Source: Mesorhizobium muleiense
GTDB taxonomy: Bacteria; Pseudomonadota; Alphaproteobacteria; Rhizobiales; Rhizobiaceae
Length of the DNA stretch: 64,000 nucleotides
Direction: 5' to 3'
Assembly (NCBI RefSeq): GCF_900099905.1
Contig: NZ_FNEE01000002.1
Location: forward strand, 372,001 to 436,000
Part shown: positions 54,673 to 63,981 of the stretch, piece after piece
Layout: the number at the start of each line of letters is the position of its first letter
Position numbering within the stretch: the first letter of the stretch is position 1
The notes under the pieces: generated by a model
Told to the model about the DNA's origin: nothing
The model's input: the letters and a program-made list of their open reading frames with translations, nothing else
Databases searched by the model: none
Position numbers and translations under genes: made by a program

Positions 54673-55442
54673 GCGCTGATCGAGTCCCTCACGCTCTTCA
54701 GCAGGGTTTTTGCGCCCAGCCCGATCAGCGCGTGCTCGGAGCCCATCGCCAGCAGCCGGTAGCCCATCGACACCACACGGCCGGCGATGGCCGGCTCGAT
54801 GACGTAGATGGCGGCATGCTTGCCGGCCTTGCGCGTCCGCTCGGCGATCGAGGCGACTGTTTCCATCATGCTTTCGAGCGTCGAGTTGACGGCGGCGCCG
54901 TTCGACCAGGCGATCGAAAAATCCGATGGGCCGAGGAAGATGCCGTCGATACCCGGCGTGTCGAGGATGCCGTCGAGTGCATCGAGCGCGGCGCGCGTTT
55001 CGACCATGGCGAAGGCCATGGTGCGCGCATTGCTGTCGCGCAGCCAGTCGGCATAGTCGCCCTTGCCATGACGCGGAAAGGCGTAAGTCGGGCCCCAGGA
55101 GCGCTCGCCGAGCGGCGGGTACTTCATGGCGGCAGCGAACAGCCTGGCATCCGCCACCGAATTCACCATCGGCGCAATCACCGCCTCGGCGCCGAAATCG
55201 AGCGCGCGGCTGGCCATGTCGAAGCGACCGACCGGAATGCGCACCAGCGCCGGTTTGTTGGCGGCCAGCACCGGCCCAAGGCCGCGCAGCACGCTGTCCT
55301 CATGATGTCCGCCATGCTGCATGTCGAGGGTGACGGCATCGAAACCCTGTCTGGCAAGAATCTCGACCGTCAGGGCATCAGGCACGCCGGACCATGCGGT
55401 GCACAAGGTTTCATCGGCCGCAAGGCGTGACTTGAGGGACAT
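54669..55442 (-). CDS. HpcH/HpaI-family aldolase
   Basis: A 257-residue TIM-barrel aldolase. FDAVTLDMQHGGHH, LVRIPVGRFDMASRALDFGA, MVETRAALDALD and GIFLGPSDFSIAW carry the metal (E/D) and phosphate/pyruvate sites of the HpcH family, which cleave 2-keto-3-deoxy acids or malyl-type substrates. AGGGACATG: GAGGGAC precedes the ATG. It is convergent with the YdeN-like gene. Substrate not known. Confidence 0.9.
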   Translation of the reverse strand: MSLKSRLAADETLCTAWSGVPDALTVEILARQGFDAVTLDMQHGGHHEDSVLRGLGPVLAANKPALVRIPVGRFDMASRALDFGAEAVIAPMVNSVADARLFAAAMKYPPLGERSWGPTYAFPRHGKGDYADWLRDSNARTMAFAMVETRAALDALDGILDTPGIDGIFLGPSDFSIAWSNGAAVNSTLESMMETVASIAERTRKAGKHAAIYVIEPAIAGRVVSMGYRLLAMGSEHALIGLGAKTLLKSVRDSISA

Positions 55443-55654
55443 GGGCGCCTTCCTTATTCGACCTCGCATCGGCCCAAAATCGCCGACAAAGTCGGCCCGA
55501 CGCGAGGAGTCAAAGTTTTAGAGCGTACTTTCCGAATGGATGCACGTCACTCTAATGCAGTTCAGCCGGAAACAGCTGCAAAGGCAAAGAAAAACCGCCC
55601 GGAGGGGCGAGGCGGTCGATTGGTCCAGCGTGTCGATTGGCTCAGAGCAAAGGG

Positions 55655-55975
55655 TCAGGTGTTCTTGATCTGCTCGATTGCCTGCGCCATCAGATCGTCC
55701 ATGGTGCGGCGAATCTGGTGGTCCGACTGGACGACCCCGGCTTCGTCGAAATCCTTGCGGATCTTGCGGAAAACGTCGTGGTCGCCGGCTTCCTCGATAT
55801 CGGCGAGGACGACCTGGCTGGCATAGGCTTCGGCGTCGGCCCCGGCCTTGCCGAGCTTTTCGGCGGCCCACAGGCCGAGCGCCTTGTTGCGGCGGGCCGC
55901 AGCCTTGAACCGGAGTTCCTCGTCGATTACGAACTTGCGCTCGAAGCCCTCCTCGCGATCTTTCATGCTGCTCAT
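55655..55975 (-). CDS. DUF1476 protein, ATPase inhibitor subunit zeta
   Basis: A 106-residue four-helix protein: MSSMKDREEGFERKFVIDEE, LRFKAAARRNKALGLWAAEK, DHDVFRKIRKDFDEAGVVQS and DHQIRRTMDDLMAQAIEQIK. In alphaproteobacteria it blocks ATP hydrolysis by F1-ATPase (zeta, as in Paracoccus). The conserved start fits 55975. It is divergent from purC, with 277 bp between. Expression is not linked to purine genes by strand. Confidence 0.93.
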   Translation of the reverse strand: MSSMKDREEGFERKFVIDEELRFKAAARRNKALGLWAAEKLGKAGADAEAYASQVVLADIEEAGDHDVFRKIRKDFDEAGVVQSDHQIRRTMDDLMAQAIEQIKNT

Positions 55976-56252
55976 GGCATCCCTCCGGTCAAATCCGATT
56001 TGGTTGGCAGTCGAAATATGTGTCTTGCCCAGCACAAACCAAAAGGCCGCGGGCCGGTCAATATGCTACATCACTTGCTGCGCTGCGGCATTTCATTCCG
56101 GAAAGCGGTGATTGAAAGGATTTGCCGATTGAGCAAACACTGCGATTGGGATAGACACCGGCATTGAACCCCTACCGTTGCCGCACTAATTTAGGCGTAC
56201 GGACAGGAACTGGTCGCTTGCCGCCTGCCCGGAAATCCAGAGAAAAGATCAG

Positions 56253-57047
56253 ATGAAAAATCGCCGCCGCATTTATGAAGGCAAGGCCAAGATCCTCTAT
56301 GAGGGCCCTGAGCCGGGAACACTGATCCAGTTCTTCAAGGACGACGCGACCGCTTTCAACAAGAAGAAGCACGAAATCGTCGATGGCAAGGGCGTGCTCA
56401 ACAACCGCATTTCCGAGCACATCTTCAACCATCTCAACCGGATGGGCATTCCGACCCATTTCATCCGCCGGCTCAACATGCGCGAGCAGCTGATCAAGGA
56501 AGTCGAGATCATCCCGCTCGAGGTGGTCGTGCGCAATGTCGCCGCCGGCTCGCTGGCCAAGCGTCTAGGCATCGAGGAGGGCACCGTGCTGCCGCGCTCG
56601 ATCATCGAATTCTATTACAAGGCCGATGCGCTCGACGACCCAATGGTGTCTGAAGAGCACATCACCGCTTTCGGCTGGGCAAGCCCGCAGGAGATCGACG
56701 ACGTCATGGCGCTGGCCATCCGCGTCAACGACTTCCTCTCCGGCTTGTTCATGGGCGTCGGCATCCAGCTTGTCGACTTCAAGATCGAATGTGGCCGGCT
56801 GTTCGAAGGCGACATGATGCGCATCGTCGTTGCCGACGAGATCTCGCCGGACTCGTGCCGTCTGTGGGACGTGGCGACCCAGGACAAGCTCGACAAGGAT
56901 CGATTCCGCCGCGACATGGGCGGTCTGGTCGAAGCCTATCAGGAAGTCGCCCGCCGCCTCGGCATCATGAACGAGAACGAGCCGCCGCGTCCCGCCGGGC
57001 CGGTGCTCGTCGCCTCGACCGATGGCCTCAAAGGCAAGCCGCACTGA
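56253..57047 (+). CDS. purC: SAICAR synthase (phosphoribosylaminoimidazole-succinocarboxamide synthase)
   Basis: A 264-residue ATP-dependent ligase. [20 protein letters not shown] is the ATP strand, [32 protein letters not shown], and [20 protein letters not shown] with [11 protein letters not shown] are conserved. It joins CAIR and aspartate. It leads an operon purC-purS-orf-purQ with gaps of 33, 18 and -4 bp. AGAGAAAAGATC is upstream of the ATG. Confidence 0.97.
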   Translation: MKNRRRIYEGKAKILYEGPEPGTLIQFFKDDATAFNKKKHEIVDGKGVLNNRISEHIFNHLNRMGIPTHFIRRLNMREQLIKEVEIIPLEVVVRNVAAGSLAKRLGIEEGTVLPRSIIEFYYKADALDDPMVSEEHITAFGWASPQEIDDVMALAIRVNDFLSGLFMGVGIQLVDFKIECGRLFEGDMMRIVVADEISPDSCRLWDVATQDKLDKDRFRRDMGGLVEAYQEVARRLGIMNENEPPRPAGPVLVASTDGLKGKPH

Positions 57048-57080
57048 GATTTCTTGCCGCTCAACACGTCGAACAGGAGC

Positions 57081-57332
57081 ATGTCCAGCGTGATCAAGGC
57101 CCGCATTACCGTCACTCTCAAGAACGGCGTGCTCGACCCGCAAGGCAAGGCGATCGAACACGCATTGTCCGGGATGGGCTTTGACGGCGTCGGCCAGGTT
57201 CGGCAGGGCAAGGTTTTCGACGTCGAGCTTGTTGAGAGCGACAAGGCCAAGGCCGAAGCCGATCTCAAAGCCATGTGCGACAAGCTTCTGGCGAATACGG
57301 TGATTGAGAACTATAGTGTGGCCATTACCTGA
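57081..57332 (+). CDS. purS: Phosphoribosylformylglycinamidine synthase subunit PurS
   Basis: An 83-residue small subunit of FGAM synthase (MSSVIKARITVTLKNGVLDP, then MGFDGVGQVRQGKVFDVELV). Its dimer bridges PurL and PurQ. The ATG at 57081 has CAGGAGC before it, and the longer open frame is rejected. It is followed after 18 bp by a coiled-coil small gene, then purQ. Confidence 0.96.
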   Translation: MSSVIKARITVTLKNGVLDPQGKAIEHALSGMGFDGVGQVRQGKVFDVELVESDKAKAEADLKAMCDKLLANTVIENYSVAIT

Positions 57333-57350
57333 GGTTGTGCCGGAGGGCAG

Positions 57351-57605
57351 ATGGCCGAGATTGATGGAAGCTTGATATTTGAAGTCCTCAAGTCCATTCA
57401 GTCGCGTCTGGACAGGATGGATTTGACGCTCGGGGAGGTAAAGTCCGAGCTTGGCTCTATCCGCGGCCATCTCATCGCCACCGAGGGCGACGTGAAGAAC
57501 ATTTATGGCGTACTGGCTCGCCAGGACGAGCGCCTGGAACATATTGAACGCCGCTTAGACCTGCGCGAGCTTGCCGAAGCCCAGAGGCCTTACGAACCGA
57601 AATGA
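57351..57605 (+). CDS. Small coiled-coil protein between purS and purQ
   Basis: An 84-residue protein: [40 protein letters not shown] and [20 protein letters not shown], a heptad-rich helix like those of small coiled-coil regulators. Its TGA overlaps the purQ ATG (ATGA), so the two are coupled. It is not a known PurS, PurQ or PurL subunit. Context suggests a part in FGAM synthase assembly or control, but there is no direct evidence. Confidence 0.85.
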   Translation: MAEIDGSLIFEVLKSIQSRLDRMDLTLGEVKSELGSIRGHLIATEGDVKNIYGVLARQDERLEHIERRLDLRELAEAQRPYEPK

Positions 57606-58270
57606 AATCAGCCGTTGTTCTTCTCCCGGGCCTCAACCGTGACCGCGACATGATCGCGGCGCTGACCAAGATTTCGGGAACGCCGCCGGTCACCGTCTGG
57701 CAGACCGACACCGAAATCCCCGATGTCGATCTGATCGCCATTCCCGGCGGCTTCTCCTTCGGCGATTACCTGCGCTGCGGCGCCATTGCCGCGCGCATGC
57801 CGGTGATGCGGGCGGTCGCCGAAAAGGCGGCCAAGGGCGTGATGGTCATCGGCGTCTGCAACGGCTTCCAGATCCTGGTCGAGGCCGGCCTTTTGCCAGG
57901 CGCCTTGATGCGCAACACGTCGCTGAAATTCGTCTGCCGACAGGTCAAGCTGCAGATCGCCAACGCCAACACGATGTTCACCCGCCGCTATCAGCCGGGC
58001 CAGATCATCCGCTCGCCGGTGGCGCATCATGACGGCAATTACTTTGCCGACGCCGAGACGCTGCGCAGGCTCGAAGGCGAAGGCCAGGTCGTGTTCCGCT
58101 ATGCCGAAGGCACCAATCCCAACGGCTCGATCAACGACATTGCCGGCATCATCAACGGCCAGGGCAATGTGCTCGGCCTGATGCCGCATCCCGAGAACCT
58201 GATCGAAGCGGCGCATGGCGGCAGCGACGGCCGGGCGCTGTTCGAAAGTGCGCTTGGCATCGCCGCTTGA
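57602..58270 (+). CDS. purQ: Phosphoribosylformylglycinamidine synthase subunit PurQ (glutaminase)
   Basis: A 222-residue class I amidotransferase. The nucleophile is in [22 protein letters not shown] is the oxyanion region, and LMPHPEN carries the catalytic His with its Glu. It supplies ammonia from glutamine to PurL. Its start overlaps the upstream coiled-coil gene. The PurL gene is 3.1 kb downstream, beyond a toxin-antitoxin remnant and a regulator. Confidence 0.97.
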   Translation: MKSAVVLLPGLNRDRDMIAALTKISGTPPVTVWQTDTEIPDVDLIAIPGGFSFGDYLRCGAIAARMPVMRAVAEKAAKGVMVIGVCNGFQILVEAGLLPGALMRNTSLKFVCRQVKLQIANANTMFTRRYQPGQIIRSPVAHHDGNYFADAETLRRLEGEGQVVFRYAEGTNPNGSINDIAGIINGQGNVLGLMPHPENLIEAAHGGSDGRALFESALGIAA

Positions 58271-58315
58271 TATCTTCAGCATTCATCTTTTTTCCGAATT
58301 CGAAATAGGCGCCGC

Positions 58316-58732
58316 ATGAGCCCGAGACAGACGATCGCCCGCCTCGCTCTTGTCGCCGCCGCCGGCCTTGTGCTCGCCTCCTGCCAGTCGAAGCCGAAGA
58401 ACGCGCCGGCGCCTTCGGGCAAGAGTGCGGCGCTGCTTGCCATGGAACAGGTGGCGATCGCCGCCCACAAATGCTGGATCGCCAGCAAGGATCCCGCTTT
58501 CAAGCCCTATCAGATGGCCAACGAGCTGAATTCGTTCACCGGCACGCCGCGCTTCCTGCTGGTTCCGGTCAAGCATTATGGCGGAAAGCCGTTGCTGGTC
58601 GTGCAGGCACAGGGCAATTCACGCCGGGTTGACGTGTACGGTCCGCTGATGGCCGAACCGCTCGGCGCACGCATCGGCTCGGACATTGCCCGCTGGCAGG
58701 CTGGCAATCAGGCCTGCGGTGCGGCTGCATAG
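58316..58732 (+). CDS. Small lipoprotein, hypothetical
   Basis: A 138-residue protein with lipobox LASC at about residues 20-23 of a signal peptide. The mature part has two spaced Cys (HKCWIASKDPAF, NQACGAAA) and no known domain. Being a lipoprotein, it would sit on the outer face of a membrane. It follows purQ by 45 bp in the same direction and overlaps the toxin remnant on the other strand. Confidence 0.75.
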   Translation: MSPRQTIARLALVAAAGLVLASCQSKPKNAPAPSGKSAALLAMEQVAIAAHKCWIASKDPAFKPYQMANELNSFTGTPRFLLVPVKHYGGKPLLVVQAQGNSRRVDVYGPLMAEPLGARIGSDIARWQAGNQACGAAA

Positions 58733-58848
58733 GGCACTGAGCCGCTGCCTGCAGGTCGGCCGCGCCTTGCGTCCGCTTTCCGGTCATATTCCCGCGCCCA
58801 CAGATAGGAATAGAGAATGATCTGTCCGTGGTGGTCCGGCTCAGTCAT
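58708..58848 (-). pseudogene. Truncated PemK/MazF-like toxin remnant
   Basis: The frame starts MTEPDHHGQIILYSYLWARE and stops after 46 codons. The text IILYSYLWARE is the N-terminal strand of PemK-like growth inhibitors from alphaproteobacteria; the rest of the fold is missing and replaced by low-complexity sequence (ARRGRPAGSGS). It overlaps the antitoxin stop by 8 bases, as toxin genes do in such operons. The 3' end runs into the lipoprotein gene on the other strand. Probably an inactive toxin. Confidence 0.65.
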
Positions 58849-59092
58849 CCCGGTGATCGTCGCGCGCGACGGCATCGAGGCCGGCGAGAAGCTCTTCGCA
58901 TTCCTCTGCTGACAGGTCCTCGACACGGTGTGCCCGCTGGGCGCTACGGCCGGCGAGACGGTCGAACTGCTCCGCCGTCAGGAGAACGAACTTGCGCTTG
59001 CCGCGCTTGGTGATGTCGACAGGGCCGCGGAACGCGGCCTCCACAACCTCGCCGGATTTGTTGCCGAGATCTGTGAGGGTGAAACTCGCCAT
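58841..59092 (-). CDS. Phd/YefM-type antitoxin
   Basis: An 83-residue antitoxin-like protein: MASFTLTDLGNKSGEVVEAA, then FRGPVDITKRGKRKFVLLTA and EQFDRLAG, the Phd/YefM DNA-binding N-terminal domain. The C-terminal acidic part (LSAEECEELLAGLD) would bind the toxin. It is intact although its toxin gene is cut short. Its promoter holds a long inverted repeat at 59118-59153, the likely self-operator. Confidence 0.85.
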   Translation of the reverse strand: MASFTLTDLGNKSGEVVEAAFRGPVDITKRGKRKFVLLTAEQFDRLAGRSAQRAHRVEDLSAEECEELLAGLDAVARDDHRDD

Positions 59093-59117
59093 AAAGACTT
59101 CCCTTCATTACCCCGAA

Positions 59118-59153
59118 AATAGGCGAATTAGCTGTTTTCAGCAATAGCCTATT
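59118..59153. promoter_or_regulatory. Antitoxin operator-like nested inverted repeat
   Basis: Outer arms AATAGGC (59118-59124) and GCCTATT (59147-59153) enclose the inner palindrome GCTG-TTTT-CAGC (59131-59142). It begins 26 bp upstream of the antitoxin start. Phd/YefM-type proteins repress their own operon from such sites. Confidence 0.6.
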
Positions 59154-59381
59154 CATCGGGACTCGCGGGGCGAGAATGCAGTGAAGGTCTGCGAGTGCAT
59201 CGTGGTCTGCCAGACCGCGACCTCGCTGCCGCGGCCGATCGCAGTGCGCGGTACGTTTTCGACATCAAAGCAAGAAGAAGGTGGGTAGTTTCCGGGCAAT
59301 GAAGAAGATCGCAGCGGCACTCAACGCCGGTCTGCCGACATACCCCCGTTATTCGAGCCGGGAGCATGCGACGACGTATTT

Positions 59382-59627
59382 TCAGTCCCAGAACGGCCTC
59401 AGACCCTCACGATGGGCGTCGGCACGCGAGATGCCGATATCCTTGAGCTGATCGTCGGTCAACTCCAGCAAGACCAGCCGGCTGCGCCGGCGATCCAGCA
59501 GGTTGCCGATCCGGTTTGCGAGTGAATTGACCATTCGCACCAGGCGACGGACATAGCCTTGCCGGCCTGACGGGCGAGCTCCGGGCAACCCAGCTCTCAT
59601 GTAACGGATTGTATCGATTGCAGCCAT
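59382..59627 (-). CDS. DUF1127 protein
   Basis: An 81-residue protein. MAAIDTIRYMRAGLPGARPS, then the C-terminal DUF1127 core LELTDDQLKDIGISRADAHR. Small Arg-rich proteins of this type occur in multiple copies in rhizobia. The longer open frame upstream lies under the divergent MocR gene and is rejected. The start codon overlaps the shared divergent promoter with that regulator, 93 bp away. Confidence 0.88.
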   Translation of the reverse strand: MAAIDTIRYMRAGLPGARPSGRQGYVRRLVRMVNSLANRIGNLLDRRRSRLVLLELTDDQLKDIGISRADAHREGLRPFWD

Positions 59628-59712
59628 TTTCTTGCTACCAAAATTCGAGATTGTATCTATTTGTTGCGCGGTCACATATGTATTGACTCTCAAAACGGTG
59701 CAATATAGAAAA

Positions 59713-59727
59713 TTGTCACCATGACAA
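59713..59727. promoter_or_regulatory. Palindrome across the MocR gene start codon
   Basis: TTGTCA-CCA-TGACAA is a perfect inverted repeat with 6-bp arms whose centre includes the A of the ATG at 59721. A protein bound here would block translation start or elongation; autorepression by the MocR protein is the simplest reading. No ribosome site of normal strength is seen before the ATG. Confidence 0.45.
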
Positions 59728-61133
59728 ATTGGCTTCCCGACTTTTCCGCCAGCTCCGGGCCGCTCTATCAGCGGCTTGCAGATTCCATCGAAACGGACAT
59801 CGACCGTGGCTTGATCGCCGCCGGGGCAAAATTGCCGCCGCAGCGCGATCTGGCATACGACATCGGCACGACCGTCGGCACGGTCGGCAGGGCCTACCAA
59901 TTGTTGCGCGAGCGGGGCCTGGTGAGCGGCGAAGTCGGACGCGGAACCTATGTGCTTGGCCGGCATGACACCAAGACCGATCTGCTGGCGCCCGACCCGC
60001 AGGTGGAAGGCACGCGCTTTATCGATGCGCCTCGCGGCAAACTGCGCTTCGACAGCACGGCTGCGCCTGATACCGGCCAGGGCGCCATTGTCGCCGATGT
60101 GCTTTCGCGCACGGCGCAGGAGCATCCGTACGAGATTTCAAGCTATACGCGGGATTTTCCCAACCGCTGGGTCGAGGCCGGCTGCAGCTGGCTGTCGCGA
60201 AATTCGTTTCGCCCAAGCCCCGATGGCATCGTTCCGACGCTCGGCACCCATGCCGCGGTTATGGCGGCGATTGCCGCGCTGACCACGCCCGGCGACTATA
60301 TCGTCTTCGAGCACCTCACGTATTCGCAGATTTCTCGCAGCGCCGGCCTGATCGGCCGCCGCACCGCGCTGGTGACGTCGGACGCGGAAGGGCTCGATCC
60401 AGAGGATTTCGAGCGCGTCTGCGCGCAAAAACACCCGAAAATGATGTTTTTGATGCCGACGGCCAAGAACCCTACATTGGTGACGCTGTCGGCAACGCGC
60501 CGCGAGGCCATCGCGCGCGTCGCGCGCGAATACAATGTCATCCTGATCGAGGACGATCTCTATGGCGATCTGACCGACGACCCGACGCCGCTCCTGGCCG
60601 AACATGCCCCCGAACGGACCATCGTTGCCGGCGGCCTGTCGAAATCCGTTGCGGCGGGCGTTCGCGGCGGCTGGCTCGCTTGTCCGCCGGCCTATCGCCA
60701 CCGGATTCGGGTCGCTCACAAGATGCTGACGGGTGGCCTCCCTTTCCTGCTGGCGGAACTGTGTAGCCGACTGGTTCTGTCCGGCCAGGCCAGCGAGATG
60801 CGCAAGCGCAGCATCGTCGAGATCAACGCGCGCGTGGCGATCGTGCGCGAGACACTAGCCGGGTTCGACTTCAACGCACTAGACAATGTGCCCTTCGTCT
60901 GGCTCACCCTGCCTGATCCATGGCTTTCCGGCACCTTCAAGAACGCCTGTCTCGAACATGGCGTGCTCATCGACGATGAGGACGAGTTCAAGGCCGGGCG
61001 TTCCGAGCAGGTTTTTCACGGCGTGCGGTTTGGCGTTTCACAGCCGGAGCGACGAGAGGACATCGCGGGCGGCGTTGGCGTGATCCGGCGGCTGCTGGAC
61101 GAGGGCCGCGCCGGCTACGACAGTTTCTCCTGA
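59721..61133 (+). CDS. MocR-type regulator (GntR DNA-binding domain fused to aminotransferase)
   Basis: A 470-residue protein. Residues 10-80 are a GntR winged helix (PLYQRLADSIETDIDRGLIA, KLPPQRDLAYDIGTTVGTVG, RAYQLLRERGLVSGEVGRG). Residues 120-460 are an aminotransferase class I fold with the PLP lysine in GGLSKSVAAGVRGGW. Such regulators sense PLP or amino compounds. It is divergent from a DUF1127 gene and stands between purQ and purL, with no direct target visible. Confidence 0.92.
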   Translation: MTNWLPDFSASSGPLYQRLADSIETDIDRGLIAAGAKLPPQRDLAYDIGTTVGTVGRAYQLLRERGLVSGEVGRGTYVLGRHDTKTDLLAPDPQVEGTRFIDAPRGKLRFDSTAAPDTGQGAIVADVLSRTAQEHPYEISSYTRDFPNRWVEAGCSWLSRNSFRPSPDGIVPTLGTHAAVMAAIAALTTPGDYIVFEHLTYSQISRSAGLIGRRTALVTSDAEGLDPEDFERVCAQKHPKMMFLMPTAKNPTLVTLSATRREAIARVAREYNVILIEDDLYGDLTDDPTPLLAEHAPERTIVAGGLSKSVAAGVRGGWLACPPAYRHRIRVAHKMLTGGLPFLLAELCSRLVLSGQASEMRKRSIVEINARVAIVRETLAGFDFNALDNVPFVWLTLPDPWLSGTFKNACLEHGVLIDDEDEFKAGRSEQVFHGVRFGVSQPERREDIAGGVGVIRRLLDEGRAGYDSFS

Positions 61134-61426
61134 ACCGGCTTGAAACCGGCGGGCCGAATGGCGATCTTTCGCTACTTGCTGCACCGAGACCGTTTGGAAA
61201 CTCTACTCTGGCGGCCATCTGGCGGCGTTTTCTGCGCTTCCGGTGCTCACGGACCTAAATGTCCGCTGCGCGCCGGTTCTCGAAACCACCACCATATGAC
61301 TCGCCAGAGCGAATTTCGAAAACAGTCTCTTACCGCTTTCCATCGTTTTTCGTCGCTTGATGGGTGTATCGGCTGCAAAGCTTGCGATAAGACGGGACTC
61401 GATCCCAAGGACATAAATTGCCGCCC
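61134..61426. other. Non-coding stretch before purL
   Basis: No gene is supported. Short frames exist but have biased composition and no conserved text. The direct repeat AACCGGC/GAAACCGGCGG occurs at 61134-61152. The purL start has no strong ribosome site in this gap except CCGCCC. Confidence 0.35.
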
Positions 61427-63667
61427 ATGACCATTTCCAATTCCGTGCCGATCACTCCGGAACTCATTGCCGCGCACGGGCTGAAGCCCGACGAATATCA
61501 GCGCATCCTCGACCTGGTCGGGCGCGAGCCGAGCTTTACCGAGCTCGGCATCTTTTCGGCGATGTGGAACGAGCACTGCTCGTATAAATCCTCGAAAAAG
61601 TGGCTGCGCACGCTGCCGACCACCGGGCCGCAGGTCATCCAGGGGCCGGGCGAGAATGCCGGCGTGGTCGATATCGGCGACGGCGACTGCGTCGTCTTCA
61701 AGATGGAGAGCCACAACCATCCCTCCTTCATCGAGCCCTATCAGGGTGCGGCGACCGGCGTCGGCGGCATCCTGCGCGATGTCTTCACCATGGGCGCCCG
61801 GCCGATCGCGGCAATGAACGCGCTGCGCTTCGGTACGCCGGACCATCCCAAGACCAGGCACCTGGTTGCCGGCGTCGTTGCCGGCGTCGGCGGCTACGGC
61901 AATTCCTTCGGCGTGCCGACGGTCGGCGGCGAAGTCAATTTCGACGCGCGCTACAATGGCAATATCCTGGTCAACGCCTTTGCGGCGGGGCTGGCCAAGA
62001 CCGATGCGATCTTCCTGTCGGAAGCCAAGGGCGTCGGCCTGCCGGTCGTCTATCTCGGCGCCAAGACCGGCCGCGACGGTGTCGGCGGCGCCACCATGGC
62101 CTCGGCCGAATTCGACGACAGGATCGACGAGAAGCGGCCCACCGTTCAGGTCGGCGACCCGTTCACCGAAAAATGCCTGCTCGAAGCCTGCCTCGAACTG
62201 ATGGCGTCCGGCGCCGTCATCGCCATCCAGGACATGGGTGCTGCCGGCCTCACCTGCTCGGCGGTCGAGATGGGCGCCAAGGGCGACCTCGGCATCGAGC
62301 TCGACCTCGACAAAGTGCCGGTGCGCGAGGAGCGCATGAGCGCCTATGAGATGATGCTGTCGGAGAGCCAGGAGCGCATGCTGATGGTGCTGCGCCCCGA
62401 AAAGGAAAAGCAAGCCGAGGCGATCTTCCACAAATGGGGCCTCGACTTCGCCATCGTAGGCAAGACAACCGACGATCTGCGCTTTCGCGTGCTGCACCAG
62501 GGCGACGAAGTCGCCAATCTGCCGATCAAGGACCTTGGCGACCAGGCGCCGGAATATGACCGTCCCTGGACCGAGCCGAAGAAGCCGGCGCCGCTGGCGG
62601 CCGGCGATGCACCGCAAGCGGATGTCGCCGAGGCGCTGCTGAAACTGCTTGGCGGGCCCGACCTGTCCTCGCGTCGCTGGGTATGGGAACAATACGACAC
62701 GCTGATCCAGGGCAATTCGCTGCAGCTTCCGGGTGGCGATGCCGGCGTGGTGCGCGTCGAGGGCCATCCGACCAAGGCGCTCGCCTTCTCCTCCGACGTG
62801 ACGCCGCGCTATTGCGAGGCCGACCCTTACGAGGGCGGCAAGCAGGCGGTGGCCGAATGCTGGCGCAATCTTACCGCCACCGGCGCCCTGCCGCTCGCGG
62901 CCACCGACAACCTCAATTTCGGCAACCCGGAACGACCCGAGATCATGGGCCAGTTGGTCGGCGCCGTGAAAGGCATCGGCGACGCCTGTCGCGCGCTCGG
63001 CTTTCCGATCGTCTCCGGCAATGTCTCGCTCTACAACGAAACCAACGGGCAAGGCATCTTGCCGACGCCGACCATCGGCGGCGTCGGACTGATCGCCGAC
63101 TGGTCCCAGATGGCGCGGATCGGCTTTGCCGCCGAGGGCCAGATGATCCTGCTGGTCGGCGCGCCGTCGATGTGGGGAACGCATCTCGCCCAGTCGGCCT
63201 ATATGCGCGACATCCATGGCCGCACCGATGGCCCGCCGCCGCCGGTCGACCTCGACCACGAAAAGCGCGTCGGCGACCATGTACGCGCCCTGATCGCCTC
63301 CGGCGTCGTCACATCAGCGCATGACGTTTCCGATGGCGGCATTGCCGTCGCGCTGGCCGAGATGGCGATTGCGTCCGGCATCGGCGCAACTGTCCCCGGC
63401 CTGGTCGGGACCGACCCGATCCCGGTCTGGTTCGGCGAGGATCAGGGCCGCTACCTCTTGACGCTGTCGATCGATCCGCAAAGCGAGGAATGGGACGCCA
63501 TTCGCGAACAGCAGAGCAAGCTCGGCATCTTCGCGCCGTGGATCGGCTCGACCGGCGGCAGCGACCTGAAACTCGGCGAGGCGCGGGCGATCGCTGTCAG
63601 CGAATTGACCGCTGCCCACGAATCCTGGTTTCCTCGCTTCATGGCAAATGAGGTCGTGGACCCCTGA
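61427..63667 (+). CDS. purL: Phosphoribosylformylglycinamidine synthase subunit PurL (ATPase)
   Basis: A 746-residue large subunit of FGAM synthase. [20 protein letters not shown], the metal and ATP segment [37 protein letters not shown] and [20 protein letters not shown] are conserved. Length is that of the short, PurS/PurQ-dependent type. The ATG at 61427 is preferred over the TTG at 61418. It is followed 80 bp later by bolA. It joins the products of purS and purQ. Confidence 0.97.
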   Translation: MTISNSVPITPELIAAHGLKPDEYQRILDLVGREPSFTELGIFSAMWNEHCSYKSSKKWLRTLPTTGPQVIQGPGENAGVVDIGDGDCVVFKMESHNHPSFIEPYQGAATGVGGILRDVFTMGARPIAAMNALRFGTPDHPKTRHLVAGVVAGVGGYGNSFGVPTVGGEVNFDARYNGNILVNAFAAGLAKTDAIFLSEAKGVGLPVVYLGAKTGRDGVGGATMASAEFDDRIDEKRPTVQVGDPFTEKCLLEACLELMASGAVIAIQDMGAAGLTCSAVEMGAKGDLGIELDLDKVPVREERMSAYEMMLSESQERMLMVLRPEKEKQAEAIFHKWGLDFAIVGKTTDDLRFRVLHQGDEVANLPIKDLGDQAPEYDRPWTEPKKPAPLAAGDAPQADVAEALLKLLGGPDLSSRRWVWEQYDTLIQGNSLQLPGGDAGVVRVEGHPTKALAFSSDVTPRYCEADPYEGGKQAVAECWRNLTATGALPLAATDNLNFGNPERPEIMGQLVGAVKGIGDACRALGFPIVSGNVSLYNETNGQGILPTPTIGGVGLIADWSQMARIGFAAEGQMILLVGAPSMWGTHLAQSAYMRDIHGRTDGPPPPVDLDHEKRVGDHVRALIASGVVTSAHDVSDGGIAVALAEMAIASGIGATVPGLVGTDPIPVWFGEDQGRYLLTLSIDPQSEEWDAIREQQSKLGIFAPWIGSTGGSDLKLGEARAIAVSELTAAHESWFPRFMANEVVDP

Positions 63668-63747
63668 TTTGATCGAGCGGGGTCGTTGCGGTGTGGTTCA
63701 TCCGCCGTTTCGATCATATCTATGAGATCTGAACAAGGAATCCTCGC

Positions 63748-63981
63748 ATGGCAATGGACGCGCACGACATCGAACGGTTGATCAAGGAAGGCATTCCGGA
63801 CGCCAAGGTGACGATTCGCGACCTGGCCGGCGACGGCGACCATTATGCGGCCGAAGTGGTGGCCGAAAGCTTTCGCGGCAAAAGCCGCGTCCAGCAGCAT
63901 CAGATGGTCTATGACGCGCTGAAGGGCAATATGGGCGGCGTGCTGCACGCGCTCGCACTGCAGACCAGCGTGCCGGAGTAA
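63748..63981 (+). CDS. BolA family protein
   Basis: A 77-residue protein. AMDAHDIERLIKEGIPDAKV, DHYAAEVVAESFRGKSRVQQ and HQMVYDALKGNMGGVLHALA match BolA, with the conserved His in QQHQMVYDAL as an Fe-S ligand site. It pairs with monothiol glutaredoxins in iron-sulfur handling; a glutaredoxin gene typically follows in rhizobia, here beyond the window edge. GGAATCC is before the ATG. Confidence 0.93.
   Translation: MAMDAHDIERLIKEGIPDAKVTIRDLAGDGDHYAAEVVAESFRGKSRVQQHQMVYDALKGNMGGVLHALALQTSVPE

Noticed and set aside
59149..59381. A gene between the antitoxin and the DUF1127 gene
   Set aside because: Frames there start with weak codons, are Arg/Ser-rich and show no family text.
61140..61430. A 96-codon frame before purL
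   Set aside because: It overlaps the purL start, has biased composition and no similarity; treated as non-coding.
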